A stretch of DNA of 64,000 bases from Colwellia demingiae. GTDB lineage: Bacteria > Pseudomonadota > Gammaproteobacteria > Enterobacterales > Alteromonadaceae. Position 1 is the first letter of the stretch, and every line of letters starts with the position of its first letter. The position numbers were made by a program, and so were the translations under genes. The stretch covers positions 124,001-188,000 of the forward strand of contig NZ_VOLT01000009.1 in NCBI RefSeq assembly GCF_007954275.1. Direction: 5' to 3'. Below are positions 9,322-18,868 of this stretch, piece after piece. The notes beneath the pieces are model-generated. The model worked only from the letters and a program-made list of their open reading frames with translations. It made no database searches and was not told the origin of the DNA.

Positions 9322-12300
9322 TGACAAACACTCAGGAAGTTATTTTCCAAAACGATATTTTAGACCAAATGCAGTCACATGGCTGGTTATTAGGTGAGTC
9401 TAAAAATTATAATAAAGAATTAGCGTTGTACCCTGAAGATTTAATTGCTTTTGTTCAAAATACACAAGCCGACCAATGGAAAAAGCAATTAGGCATACAC
9501 CCAAAAAACCCCGAAGAAGCATTATTAAAAACAGTGGTTCGTGATTTATCAGCCAGTAACAAAGGTACGTTATGGGTATTACGCAACTTAATTAAAGATC
9601 GTGGTGCTAAATTTAGTTTATGTACCTTTAAACCTGATCATAGTTTAAATCCTGATGCCATTGAACGTTATAACCAAAATATATTACGTGTTGTTCCTGA
9701 GCTGGTTTATTCGCCTAATAACTATGAAGGCAGAATAGATTTAACTTTGTTTGTTAATGGTATTCCTGTTGTTACTTTAGAATTAAAGTCTGAATTTAAA
9801 CAAGCATTAGACAACGCTAAAATTCAGTATATGAAGGATCGCCAACCTAAAGATCCTAAAACTAAAAAGCCCGAACCTCTATTAACATTTAAGCGTGGCG
9901 CATTAGTGCATTTTGCTGTTAGCCAATACAACGTAGCAATGACTACACGTTTAGCTGGTAAAAGAACTTTTTTTTTACCTTTTGACCAAGGCACAAGCGA
10001 AGGTGGTGAAGGTAATGATGTATCTGATATAGGATATCCAACAGCCTATTTATGGAATGAAATTTTCGAGAAAGATAATTTATTACTAATTTTAGGTCGT
10101 TATATTCATCTGCAAGTTGAAGAAAAAGAACAACTTGATGGTGCTATTGTTAAAAAAGAAACGCTGATATTTCCACGTTACCATCAGTGGTCTGCTGTAT
10201 CGACATTATTAAATACTGTCGAAAAAGAAGGTACTGGCGAAAAGTATTTAATTCAACATAGTGCTGGTTCAGGTAAATCAAATTCAATTGCTTGGTTATC
10301 GCATCAATTAGCATCATTGCATTACTACTCAAACCATAAAGAATTAAAGAAAAGTGTTGGTGATAAAGTATTTGATTCAGTGATTGTTATTACCGACAGA
10401 ACCGTACTTGATAGTCAGTTACAAGACACAATTTATCAGTTTGACCATAACGAAGGCATGATAGCTCGTGTTAACCGTGAGGAAGCTCAAGGCAGTAAAT
10501 CAAGCCAATTAGCTGGCGAATTAAAAGCTAGTACCTCAATTATCATCGTTACTATTCAAACCTTTCCACACGTTTTAGAAGCTATCCGTAAAGATTCAAC
10601 CCTTGTTGGTAGAAGCTTTGCTGTTATTGCTGATGAAGCTCATTCTAGTCAAACAGGAACAACAGCACGTAAATTACGTGAAGTGTTGATGTCTGAAAAA
10701 TTGGGTGATGATGAAGAGTTAGATTCTGAAGATATTTTACGTTTAAGTTTAGAAGCCAGAAAAGGCTCTAAAAACATTAGTTACTTTGCTTTTACCGCCA
10801 CACCTAAAGGTAAAACGCTAGAATTATTTGGTCGTTGTCCTGATCCTGAATCACCAGCAAGTGATGAAAATAAACCAGAAGCCTTTCATGTTTATTCAAT
10901 GCGCCAAGCTATTGAAGAAGGTTTTATATTAGATGTATTACAAAACTACACCAGTTATCGCGTAGCGTACCAATTAGCGCATCAAAATCCTGATAGTGAC
11001 CACGAAGTAGATAGTAAAAAAGCAGCATCTAAAATGGCTAAATGGGTACGATTACACCCACATAATATTGCCCAAAAAGTTGAAACCATTATTGAGCACT
11101 TCAATAGTAAGGTTAAACACTTATTAGGTGGTGAAGCTAAAGCCATGGTGGTTACATCAAGCAGATTAGAAGCAGTAAGGTATAAATTAGCTTTTGAAAA
11201 ATATGTTGCCAACAAAGGCTATGAAAACGTAAATGCAATGGTGGCATTTTCAGGTGAAGTTAATGACCCTGACTTTCCTGATATCGCTTTTACTGAAAAA
11301 AGTATGAACCCAAATTTACGTGGCAGAGATATGCGTAAAGCCTTTGATACAACTGACTATCAGATAATGCTGGCTGCGAACAAGTTTCAAACAGGTTTTG
11401 ATCAGCCCAAATTAGTCGCTATGTATGTTGATAAACCGTTAAGAGGTGTTGAATGTATTCAAACACTTTCGAGGTTAAACCGTACTTATAAAGGAAAAGA
11501 TAAAACCTTTGTATTGGATTTTGTTAACGAACCTGAAGAAGTCTTAGAAGAGTTTAAAGTTTATTTTCAAACTGCTGAGTTAGCTGGCGTGTCTGATCCT
11601 AATCTTGTATTTGAAATAATGGATAAACTTAATGCTGTTGGCATTTACCAATGGGTTGAAGTTGAAAACTTTGTTGAAGCTTATAACAACAAACGGACTA
11701 AACAAGAGAAGTTAGCCAATATTTGTAAACCTGCTGTTGAGCGTTTTTCTGTTCGATATAAAGAAGCTACTCATGTGATGGATATTGCCAGAGTAGAATT
11801 AGAAAAAGCGAAAGCTGAAAACAACGATAAGAAAATTAAATTTGCTGAAAATAGCGTTAAAAATGCTAAAGAAGCGCGAGATATTATAGAAGTATTTAAA
11901 AAAGATTTAATTTCATTTTGTCGCTATTACGAGTTTAGTTCTCAGATTGTCGATTTTGATGATTTTGATTTAGAAAAACTCAGTATCTTTGCTAAACATT
12001 TACACCCGTTATTACGCTTTGATGTACTGCAAGACGATATTGACTTGTCTGATGTGGCAATGACCCATTACCGCTTACATGAACAACGTGAAGCTGATTT
12101 ACAACTCGGTTATAAAGTGGGTGAAGAACCTAAACCGTATTTAGCACCAACTAAAGAGAGCAGTGGGGCAACACCGAAGGATGCTGAAACCGAATTATTA
12201 AACGAAATAATTAGCCGTATGAATGATTTGTTTGTTGAAGACGGGTTAACTGAAGGCGATATGATCAATTATGCCAATACTATTGCTGGCAAAGTTGCGG

Positions 12301-12527
12301 AAAATGAAACAGTGATGGATCAACTTCGCAACAACACCAAAGAACAAGCCATGCTAGGCGCATTCCCTGAGTCCATTAATGATGCTGTTATACAAAGCAT
12401 GGGCGTACATGAAAACATGGCAATGAAGGTGTTATCAAACGAAGCCGTAGCTAAAGGCTTTGCTGAATTGATGTTTGATGTGTTGATGAAGGGATTGGGT
12501 AAAGATGGTTCAACACCGCAGCCATAG
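9321..12527 (+). CDS. hsdR: Type I restriction enzyme endonuclease/translocase subunit HsdR
   Basis: HsdR pulls unmethylated DNA through the complex using ATP and cuts at a distance. The 1068-residue protein has the N-terminal nuclease motif (R138-I-D140, then E154-L-K156), Walker A HSAGSGKSN at about 313-321, the DEAH box at 438-441 and the helicase motif FTATPKG near 495. Motif VI-like residues lie in QTLSRLNRTYKGK, and a helical C-terminal domain follows. Length and motif order are normal for the family and no key residue is missing. It is last of the coupled hsd genes. The next gene starts only 22 bases later behind an AAAGGAAAAG ribosome binding site, so it may be in the same transcript. 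Confidence 0.96.
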   Translation: MTNTQEVIFQNDILDQMQSHGWLLGESKNYNKELALYPEDLIAFVQNTQADQWKKQLGIHPKNPEEALLKTVVRDLSASNKGTLWVLRNLIKDRGAKFSLCTFKPDHSLNPDAIERYNQNILRVVPELVYSPNNYEGRIDLTLFVNGIPVVTLELKSEFKQALDNAKIQYMKDRQPKDPKTKKPEPLLTFKRGALVHFAVSQYNVAMTTRLAGKRTFFLPFDQGTSEGGEGNDVSDIGYPTAYLWNEIFEKDNLLLILGRYIHLQVEEKEQLDGAIVKKETLIFPRYHQWSAVSTLLNTVEKEGTGEKYLIQHSAGSGKSNSIAWLSHQLASLHYYSNHKELKKSVGDKVFDSVIVITDRTVLDSQLQDTIYQFDHNEGMIARVNREEAQGSKSSQLAGELKASTSIIIVTIQTFPHVLEAIRKDSTLVGRSFAVIADEAHSSQTGTTARKLREVLMSEKLGDDEELDSEDILRLSLEARKGSKNISYFAFTATPKGKTLELFGRCPDPESPASDENKPEAFHVYSMRQAIEEGFILDVLQNYTSYRVAYQLAHQNPDSDHEVDSKKAASKMAKWVRLHPHNIAQKVETIIEHFNSKVKHLLGGEAKAMVVTSSRLEAVRYKLAFEKYVANKGYENVNAMVAFSGEVNDPDFPDIAFTEKSMNPNLRGRDMRKAFDTTDYQIMLAANKFQTGFDQPKLVAMYVDKPLRGVECIQTLSRLNRTYKGKDKTFVLDFVNEPEEVLEEFKVYFQTAELAGVSDPNLVFEIMDKLNAVGIYQWVEVENFVEAYNNKRTKQEKLANICKPAVERFSVRYKEATHVMDIARVELEKAKAENNDKKIKFAENSVKNAKEARDIIEVFKKDLISFCRYYEFSSQIVDFDDFDLEKLSIFAKHLHPLLRFDVLQDDIDLSDVAMTHYRLHEQREADLQLGYKVGEEPKPYLAPTKESSGATPKDAETELLNEIISRMNDLFVEDGLTEGDMINYANTIAGKVAENETVMDQLRNNTKEQAMLGAFPESINDAVIQSMGVHENMAMKVLSNEAVAKGFAELMFDVLMKGLGKDGSTPQP

Positions 12528-12549
12528 ATTTATAAAGGAAAAGTATTAG

Positions 12550-13953
12550 ATGAATGAAATCAAAACGGACTTAGATTTAGCGGATCAGTTTTCTAGTAGT
12601 ATTTTTGATGATTATCAAACAGCACTAGAGTTTTTAACTGACAACCCTGATTATTCATTATTAAAATTTAGAAAAATAACAGAAGAGTTATGTGTTCTAA
12701 TTGCAGAGAAAATGGCATTAGAGTTTTCATCTAATAAATTGAATGACAGAATTAATACTCTGGATGATTCACAAATAATAAACCGAAATACAAAAAACTT
12801 ATTTCATGATCTTAGAATTCTTTGTAATGATGGCGTACATAATAATAAAAAAACTGAACTAGACAATGATGCTACTTTTATTCAAGAGACTAAGAATAAA
12901 TGTTTAGAAAAAGCAAATACGGCTAGAAAATACATCATTGAATTATTTGAAGATACCTATCTGTTGCTAAAGCTTGGAAAAAGTATTTCAAAAATTAGTT
13001 ACGTTGATTGTAGTGATTATGGCTTCAAGAAAATAATCTTTGATGCTGCAATAAGTTCTTCATATCTTTCTAAGCTTAAAGCTGGAATTGCCTATGAAAC
13101 AATCGCTAAACAAGCAACTATTGGCATGCCGTTAGTTGTAGATAATACCTTTAAGTTACACCATGACGGGTTATTAAAGTTAGCCGCTAATCATTATGAG
13201 TCAGCTTATAAGTTAAGTTTTAAAGAGTCCAACTATCATTCAGACGCTAAACAATTATACCAACACTGTGATGCTGAATCGTTATTTCGCAGCGCAAAAA
13301 TAGCAGCGAGTGGTCTAGTAAACGGAGTTACTGAGGAAGAAGCTTTTCAATACATTAAGATTGCTGCGGATAGAGGTTATAACGAAGCTGTAGCTTTTTA
13401 CGGAGCTTATCTATTTGATGAAAAACGATATGAAGAGTCTAAAGAATATTTACAGCAAGCCCTTAAAGTCGATTCAGCATTAGCGAATCGCTATTTGTTT
13501 TATATTCATTCAGAAATAGAGTTTGATAATAAATTAGCATTAGAGCATTTAGAAAAAGCCATTGAATTAGGTTGTGCCGACTCAATTGGTGAACTCGGTA
13601 TTTTGTACCATAAAGGATTTATCGTAGAAAAAAATAACGATAAATCTGAGGTTCTATTACTTGATGGTATAAGTAAAGGTAGCTATGTGGCAAAGCGATA
13701 CCACCTTATAGAATTTGAAGATTTAGTTGGTCAAATGCAGAAAGGCATGCAAGACTTTCTTGACCAATTTGATAAACAATCAGAACAAATCCAAAAAGAA
13801 ATTGAAGAATCAAAACCAAAGCCTTTAAGAGTGATAAAAGTTGGCAGGAATGATCCGTGTTCTTGCGGTTCAAATAAAAAATATAAAAAATGTTGTGGGA
13901 AGAACGAATCTCCAACCCCAATTACAACTAAAAATTCAAGCATATTCGGCTAA
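12550..13953 (+). CDS. DUF4145 / Sel1-repeat / SEC-C protein
   Basis: A 467-residue three-part protein. Residues 1-120 (LLKFRKITEELCVLIAEKMA, later HDLRILCNDGVHNN) look like DUF4145, a HEPN-like domain often attached to HsdR or found near restriction systems. Residues about 250-420 hold Sel1/TPR-type helical repeats (EEAFQYIKIAADRGYNEAVA; LALEHLEKAIELGCADSIGE). The C-terminus has a SEC-C zinc motif, GRNDPCSCGSNKKYKKCC, the metal-binding tail also found on SecA. It lies 22 bases after hsdR in the same direction. HEPN-like plus a repeat scaffold suggests a defence sensor or effector, but no HEPN R-x4-6-H nuclease motif is obvious. Function unknown. Confidence 0.8.
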   Translation: MNEIKTDLDLADQFSSSIFDDYQTALEFLTDNPDYSLLKFRKITEELCVLIAEKMALEFSSNKLNDRINTLDDSQIINRNTKNLFHDLRILCNDGVHNNKKTELDNDATFIQETKNKCLEKANTARKYIIELFEDTYLLLKLGKSISKISYVDCSDYGFKKIIFDAAISSSYLSKLKAGIAYETIAKQATIGMPLVVDNTFKLHHDGLLKLAANHYESAYKLSFKESNYHSDAKQLYQHCDAESLFRSAKIAASGLVNGVTEEEAFQYIKIAADRGYNEAVAFYGAYLFDEKRYEESKEYLQQALKVDSALANRYLFYIHSEIEFDNKLALEHLEKAIELGCADSIGELGILYHKGFIVEKNNDKSEVLLLDGISKGSYVAKRYHLIEFEDLVGQMQKGMQDFLDQFDKQSEQIQKEIEESKPKPLRVIKVGRNDPCSCGSNKKYKKCCGKNESPTPITTKNSSIFG

Positions 13954-14012
13954 TGAAAATTCAAAGGTGAAATACAGTTACCAATAAATTAATGGCAATA
14001 GAATAATTACCC

Positions 14013-14663
14013 ATGACAGATCTTATAAAGAAAGCAAAAACAGGCTACAAAATTATTAAATTTATTAAAAATTCTGCATTTCGTTTTGCAGCATTTATTT
14101 GTGGTTATGTGGCTGCAAGCTTTTATACCTTAGAATCTTTTCAATTAATAATAGCCAAAGCCAATCAGATTGAAGGGGTTGATAAAGTATTTAATGTTCA
14201 AGATATAATTATTGGAAAATTGACTAGTGTATTAGCAATATTCTTTTTTATTACTTCAGGAGCAATGTACTATTTTTGGAAGAATCAGGGTGAAATTGAC
14301 TCTATCAATATAGTACTTAAAAAAATTAGATTTATATTAAAAATACCATCAAGTTTTTTATACATGTGTTGGTTTTTTATATCTGGATTTTCTTTATATG
14401 CTTATTTAAATAGCGGACAAGTTGGAGTTGGAATTTTTACCGTTGGAACTATACTGTTTGCAATACCAGCTCTAATGTTTTCATATTGGTTGAAGGATGA
14501 TTTCTTTAAACCGATTGAAAAAGATTGGCAAAAATTCTTATACCCTTGGGTTATAGTAATTTTTACCATAGCAACTGGAACCTGTTTTTTATACAGCCCA
14601 ATAGACTTCTTTTTAGACCTACCTGACTGGTATAACTTTATTCACTTACATTTTGTCAAATAA
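14013..14663 (+). CDS. Island-encoded multi-pass membrane protein, unknown
   Basis: A 216-residue inner-membrane protein with about five hydrophobic segments, roughly residues 20-40, 68-88, 108-130, 136-155 and 175-198. It has a short basic N-terminus (DLIKKAKTGYKIIK) and short loops. I find no family motif. It follows the SEC-C gene by about 60 bases in the same direction. A small membrane protein beside a sensor-like gene would suit an effector that disturbs the membrane, but that is speculation from neighbourhood only. Confidence 0.7.
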   Translation: MTDLIKKAKTGYKIIKFIKNSAFRFAAFICGYVAASFYTLESFQLIIAKANQIEGVDKVFNVQDIIIGKLTSVLAIFFFITSGAMYYFWKNQGEIDSINIVLKKIRFILKIPSSFLYMCWFFISGFSLYAYLNSGQVGVGIFTVGTILFAIPALMFSYWLKDDFFKPIEKDWQKFLYPWVIVIFTIATGTCFLYSPIDFFLDLPDWYNFIHLHFVK

Positions 14664-14760
14664 TATATAGCTACCAATAAAGGCTATTAATGTTTCAGTT
14701 GTATATTATTTGAACTTTGTTAGTGTGTGTATATGACGCTAGCAAAGATAAAAATTAAAA

Positions 14761-15957
14761 ATGTCTACTCCATATTCGCCTAAACAATTTTTTCGTAAAA
14801 TATCTAATGCCTTCTTAATTAAATATTTTGAACATAAAAACATTGAATTTGGTATTGATTTACATGCTGTAGATGAAAATGACGTAAATACTATTTTTAA
14901 GTACTTTTTAGAGCTTAGTGATGATGTTAGGGACAATGTGGTTGCTGATTTTTATAGTATTAATTCGCTGGCGTCTGAAGGAGGTATTATTGCGTTAATT
15001 GATGAGGCGAAAGAATATGGCAATATTGAATTTGTTGAAGTTATTACCGATGTACTTGGCTTACATAATAAATCAATGTGGGCATTCTTAAATAACCCTG
15101 AATACTGGCAGGGTGCTTCTTTATATTTTCAAGCCGATAATATTACACCTACGGCATGGCGTAAAATTAAAAACTTACCTAAAGCCAAGTTAGCATTAAT
15201 AAAACTAGATATAGATTTATTATCTAAGGCTATCAGTGACCACTTCCACTTTGAGGAAGGTCGAGGTAGACATTGTAAGATTGAGAACTATAAGCGAGGT
15301 GATTTGGAATACTTTTGTGCATTTCCTGAAGACTTTGCAAAATCAACGGTAGAGTGGGTAGAACATAAGTTAATAGATTTACCTCACACAATGGCCTTTG
15401 AAATAATAATGGTTTATTGCGAAAAAAATGGGACTTTAGATATTCATGCTAAAAATAATACTAAGTCTATTCCTGTTTTACAAAAATTATTTGCTGAATA
15501 CATTTTAAAAGCACCACTACCTGAACATGGGTTAGTAGAAAAACAAGTTTATAACCTTGATGTACTAACTGAGCAAGATTTTGAATTTAAAATCCCCAAA
15601 GAAGGCGGGATATACTCAGTTGCACTAATTGAAGCTAGGTCTAGCCATAAAGCTATACCAAGTAGCTATATAACAATAGGTGAGTGTACTACACGTAATA
15701 AAAATGCAATTCATGAGCAGTTGCATCAACTTAATCTAATCCTTGTAGATCGGTTTATCAGCCAAGTCACGTTAAAAGTGTCTTTTTATCCAACAATGTC
15801 AAAAAAGACACGGAATAAACTTATTAAAATTACCCACCCTGATAAGTGTCGGCTTGGATACTGCGGTGATGATCTAGTTATTCGAAAAATGCTTATTGCT
15901 TCTGACATTGAGCCTCATGTGATAGACGAAGAGCAGCTTGAATTCAAATGCATGTAG
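14761..15957 (+). CDS. Unknown island protein, 398 residues
   Basis: I do not recognise this protein. It is soluble, mostly helical in the first 230 residues, then changes to a strand-rich C-terminal section (FKIPKEGGIYSVALIEARSS; HEQLHQLNLILVDRFISQVT). A GIY motif is present but without the following YIG and catalytic residues of a GIY-YIG nuclease in the right spacing, so I do not assign that fold. Its last ten bases overlap the start of the next gene, implying the two work as a pair. Low GC content like the rest of the island. Confidence 0.7.
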   Translation: MSTPYSPKQFFRKISNAFLIKYFEHKNIEFGIDLHAVDENDVNTIFKYFLELSDDVRDNVVADFYSINSLASEGGIIALIDEAKEYGNIEFVEVITDVLGLHNKSMWAFLNNPEYWQGASLYFQADNITPTAWRKIKNLPKAKLALIKLDIDLLSKAISDHFHFEEGRGRHCKIENYKRGDLEYFCAFPEDFAKSTVEWVEHKLIDLPHTMAFEIIMVYCEKNGTLDIHAKNNTKSIPVLQKLFAEYILKAPLPEHGLVEKQVYNLDVLTEQDFEFKIPKEGGIYSVALIEARSSHKAIPSSYITIGECTTRNKNAIHEQLHQLNLILVDRFISQVTLKVSFYPTMSKKTRNKLIKITHPDKCRLGYCGDDLVIRKMLIASDIEPHVIDEEQLEFKCM

Positions 15958-16760
15958 AGCAAGTTTTAGCGTTAATCATTAATAATTTATCTGCCAACAA
16001 GCATAAAATTATGTTCAGTTGGTCGGCTATTCAATTGTGGCATCAATCGGCATTTGATATTTTACTTTCGAACAAAGTAATTATTCCTAAAGCTACTGCA
16101 TCAGCTATACAGTGCCATGGTTGCGAATACCGTTGTAATGTTGATGTTGTGCGACACGAATACCCCAATAACACCCGATATTATGCAGTCTGTGAACATC
16201 CTGTAATGCATGAGCAAATGGGCAGGTTGATAGTACCTACTGAACAGCTGAAGCAATGGGAAGTGAGCATCAAGCAATTAGCTATTATTATTTCTGATCT
16301 ATTAAATCTGTCTGATACCGTTAGCTACAAACGAGATCAAAAAAGCATTACATTAGGCACATTAAAAAGTAAGTTGCTAGGGCGTAAAAGTGTTGTGTTA
16401 AATGTAGAGCCATTATCATTGATTGTTAATCAACGTGAGTTACCTATTAACGAACTTCTATACTTTGAAAATAATAAGATAGCGTTAGATAAAGAACAAA
16501 TTGACCATGCTTTAAACCTTAAGCAATCATCTCCCGTTAAAGCCTATCGCCCTAATACTGATAAAAATGAACAGAGCAAAGCAAACACTCAAGCTATGTA
16601 TCAAGATTGGCAAGACGAATACGAAAAGTTAAAACGTAAAAATCCTAATAAAGCTAATCAACCTAAGAAAACTAAAGGTTGGTACGCTTATCAAATATCA
16701 AAAATGCCAATTGCACAGGGTGGTGGAGTTGCAAATATCACCAGAGTTTTAAAAAACTAA
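15948..16760 (+). CDS. Unknown zinc-ribbon-like protein paired with the preceding gene
   Basis: A 270-residue protein overlapping its upstream partner by ten bases (ATGCATGTAG contains its start and the other's stop). Residues 56-63 read C-x2-C-x3-C, with another Cys at about 82 and His at 85, consistent with a metal site. The C-terminal 70 residues are charged and end in SKMPIAQGGGVANITRVLK, which resembles a helix-turn-helix recognition segment. A DNA-binding role is therefore plausible. Family unknown. Downstream is a perfect 16-base palindrome and then the AlpA gene. Confidence 0.7.
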   Translation: MHVEQVLALIINNLSANKHKIMFSWSAIQLWHQSAFDILLSNKVIIPKATASAIQCHGCEYRCNVDVVRHEYPNNTRYYAVCEHPVMHEQMGRLIVPTEQLKQWEVSIKQLAIIISDLLNLSDTVSYKRDQKSITLGTLKSKLLGRKSVVLNVEPLSLIVNQRELPINELLYFENNKIALDKEQIDHALNLKQSSPVKAYRPNTDKNEQSKANTQAMYQDWQDEYEKLKRKNPNKANQPKKTKGWYAYQISKMPIAQGGGVANITRVLKN

Positions 16761-16770
16761 AAAAACTTAG

Positions 16771-16786
16771 GGGGAAATATTTCCCC
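16771..16786. promoter_or_regulatory. Perfect palindrome, terminator or operator
   Basis: GGGGAAATATTTCCCC lies just after the preceding stop codon, with A-rich sequence before it. It lacks a long T-run, so an operator for one of the three DNA-binding proteins nearby is as likely as a weak terminator. Confidence 0.45.
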
Positions 16787-16961
16787 TACTGAAACCTGCT
16801 ATGTATAAGGCCTTGGAGGATATTTAAAGAATAACCAATAAAAACCAAAGTAGTTAACTTACTGTTATACATTGTTTTATATTTTTTATGTTCGTGTTTT
16901 ATCCCCTAAATCCCCGACTTAATCTCTAGTTGAATTTATTAATCAACTAAGAGAATCCATC

Positions 16962-17165
16962 ATGGCTCATAAAATGTTACGCCTACCTAGTGTTATTGAA
17001 CTAACTGGTCTATCGCGCAGTAGTATCTATTTACGTATGAAAAACAACGTATTCCCTCAATCTATTTCTTTAGGTGATAGAGCTATTGCATGGCTTGAAA
17101 GTGACATTGAACAGTGGATAGAAGAAAAAGTGTCGTTAGCCAAATCTGATCAAGTTAAGGGGTAA
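16962..17165 (+). CDS. alpA: AlpA-family excisionase/regulator
   Basis: A 67-residue winged-helix DNA-binding protein of the AlpA (MerR-like excisionase) family: MLRLPSVIELTGLSRSSIY, then FPQSISLGDRAIAWLESDIEQW. In prophage-like elements AlpA activates or assists excision by the tyrosine integrase. Here it starts a three-gene run with a helix-turn-helix/zinc-ribbon protein (3-base gap) and a tyrosine recombinase, which fits control of island mobility. Length and motif are typical. Confidence 0.9.
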   Translation: MAHKMLRLPSVIELTGLSRSSIYLRMKNNVFPQSISLGDRAIAWLESDIEQWIEEKVSLAKSDQVKG

Positions 17166-17168
17166 TGT

Positions 17169-17600
17169 ATGGCTAAACGTTATAACCCTAATAAATGTAA
17201 AATAAACCGAAATTATACTGTCAGTGATATTGCCAAGTTGTACGGAGTTCATAAGAACACGGTAAAAAATTGGATTAAAAGAGGCTTGAAAAAGATAGAT
17301 AACCATCGACCTTACTTGATATTGGGCAGTGAATTAAGGGAGTTTTTAAAAGATCTTCGGACGATTAATAAACGTCCTTGTGAGTTTGGCGAAATTTACT
17401 GCTTTTGTTGTAATTCAGCTAGAGAGCCATTGCAGGAATCAATTGAATTTGAACCTTACAATTTAAGCCTGTTTGTCTTGAAAGGGAGGTGCAATATTTG
17501 CAATTCTTTGATGAACAAATACCAGAGGTTAGAGGATTTAGCACGATTACAACGATATTTTGCAGTGATATTACCGTTGCAACAAAAACGATTAAGTTAG
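17169..17600 (+). CDS. Helix-turn-helix plus zinc-ribbon protein
   Basis: A 143-residue DNA-binding protein. Residues 16-40 (YTVSDIAKLYGVHKNTVKNW) form a clear helix-turn-helix of the excisionase/Rep type. C78/C81 and C108/C111 form a four-cysteine zinc ribbon. It sits between alpA and the recombinase gene, 3 bases after alpA, so it probably serves as an accessory factor for recombination or as the module's regulator. I know no gene name. Confidence 0.75.
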   Translation: MAKRYNPNKCKINRNYTVSDIAKLYGVHKNTVKNWIKRGLKKIDNHRPYLILGSELREFLKDLRTINKRPCEFGEIYCFCCNSAREPLQESIEFEPYNLSLFVLKGRCNICNSLMNKYQRLEDLARLQRYFAVILPLQQKRLS

Positions 17601-17647
17601 TTGTTCAAACTCCCCCTAAACAGTACTTTTGATATGCAGGTGACACA

Positions 17648-18742
17648 ATGAAAAATCATGATATTAATAACGAAAGAATTAAGCGTAAATATATAACTTT
17701 TATGAAGGAAGCAAAACGCCATAGTGAAGCATCAATAGATTGTATTTCCAAGGCTATAAAACGCTTTGAAGAATACACGAAATTTAAAGACTTTAAGGCT
17801 TTTCATTTTAACCAAGCGGTGGCTTTTAAAAATTCATTACTTAGTCAAAAAAGCCTTAAAACAGGTGAGAATTTAAGTAAGTCAACGATAAACGGAACAT
17901 GCAATCATTTAAAAGTTTTCTTTCAATGGTTAGCACAGCAAACAGGTTATAAATCACGCTTCAATTATACCGATGCGGATTACTTTAACTTATCAGAAAA
18001 AGATACCCGTATTGCTGGCGCTAGACGTAAAAAGCCAATCCCTACATTAGAGCAAATAACTCATGTATTAGAGAAGATGCCGAGTCAAACTGATATTGAA
18101 AAACGGAATAGGGCAATAATGGCGTTTACCGTATTAACTGGGGCAAGAGATAGTGCAACAGCTTCATTTAAAGTTAAGCACGTTGATTTAGTTAATGGTG
18201 CGGTATTTCAAGATGCAAGGGAGGTGAAAACTAAATTCAGTAAAACCTTCACAACTTACTTTTTTCCTGTTGGTGAGTTACCACTACAAATATTAACGGA
18301 GTGGATAGAACATTTGAAGACAGAGTTATTGTTTAGCCATGATGATCCATTGTTTCCTAAAACTAAAGTCGCGAATACTAAAGGTAAAAAGTTCAGTGCT
18401 TGTGGTGTATTAAAAGAACATTGGTCTACAGCTAATCCAATACGCGATATATTTAAACGTTCTTTTAAAGCGGCAGGACTGCAATACTTTAACCCGCATA
18501 GCTTTAGAGATACTTTAGTTAGGAAAGGTGAGCAGTTATGCCAAAGCCCTGAAGAGTTTAAAGCATGGAGTCAAAACTTAGGGCATGCTGGCGTATTAAC
18601 AACCTTATATAGCTATGGTGATGTACCTGATTACCTACAAGCAGAGTTGATTAAAAAGCTAAACCAACCAAGAGCAGAACAAAGCCAAGATATGCAGGCG
18701 GTAATTGAAGCTACGCTTAAAAAAATGATGGATAAAGATTAA
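17648..18742 (+). CDS. Tyrosine recombinase internal to the island
   Basis: A 364-residue site-specific recombinase with the complete catalytic set: R167 in TGARDSA, H284-x2-R287 in PHSFRDT, H313 in LGHAG and the nucleophile Y321 (or Y323) in TLYSYG. The N-terminal 110 residues are the SAM-like core-binding domain. AGGTGACACA precedes the ATG. It is a different branch from the P4-type integrase at 20094, lacking its arm-binding N-domain. With alpA and the helix-turn-helix gene it forms a self-contained mobility module, so the island may be composite. Confidence 0.9.
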   Translation: MKNHDINNERIKRKYITFMKEAKRHSEASIDCISKAIKRFEEYTKFKDFKAFHFNQAVAFKNSLLSQKSLKTGENLSKSTINGTCNHLKVFFQWLAQQTGYKSRFNYTDADYFNLSEKDTRIAGARRKKPIPTLEQITHVLEKMPSQTDIEKRNRAIMAFTVLTGARDSATASFKVKHVDLVNGAVFQDAREVKTKFSKTFTTYFFPVGELPLQILTEWIEHLKTELLFSHDDPLFPKTKVANTKGKKFSACGVLKEHWSTANPIRDIFKRSFKAAGLQYFNPHSFRDTLVRKGEQLCQSPEEFKAWSQNLGHAGVLTTLYSYGDVPDYLQAELIKKLNQPRAEQSQDMQAVIEATLKKMMDKD

Positions 18743-18868
18743 TGAATTGATTCAAATGCAAACTGATCGTTCCTGCTGTGATACTATTTTAGTCTTACAG
18801 ACAGGAAAGTGCGTATTGAAGGCATTAGCCATAAAATATTTGCCCCTTAACCTAAATCGGACAATATA

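Noticed and set aside
14761-15957. GIY motif in the 398-residue island protein as a possible GIY-YIG nuclease
   Set aside because: The YIG partner and the catalytic Arg and Glu are not at the expected distances.
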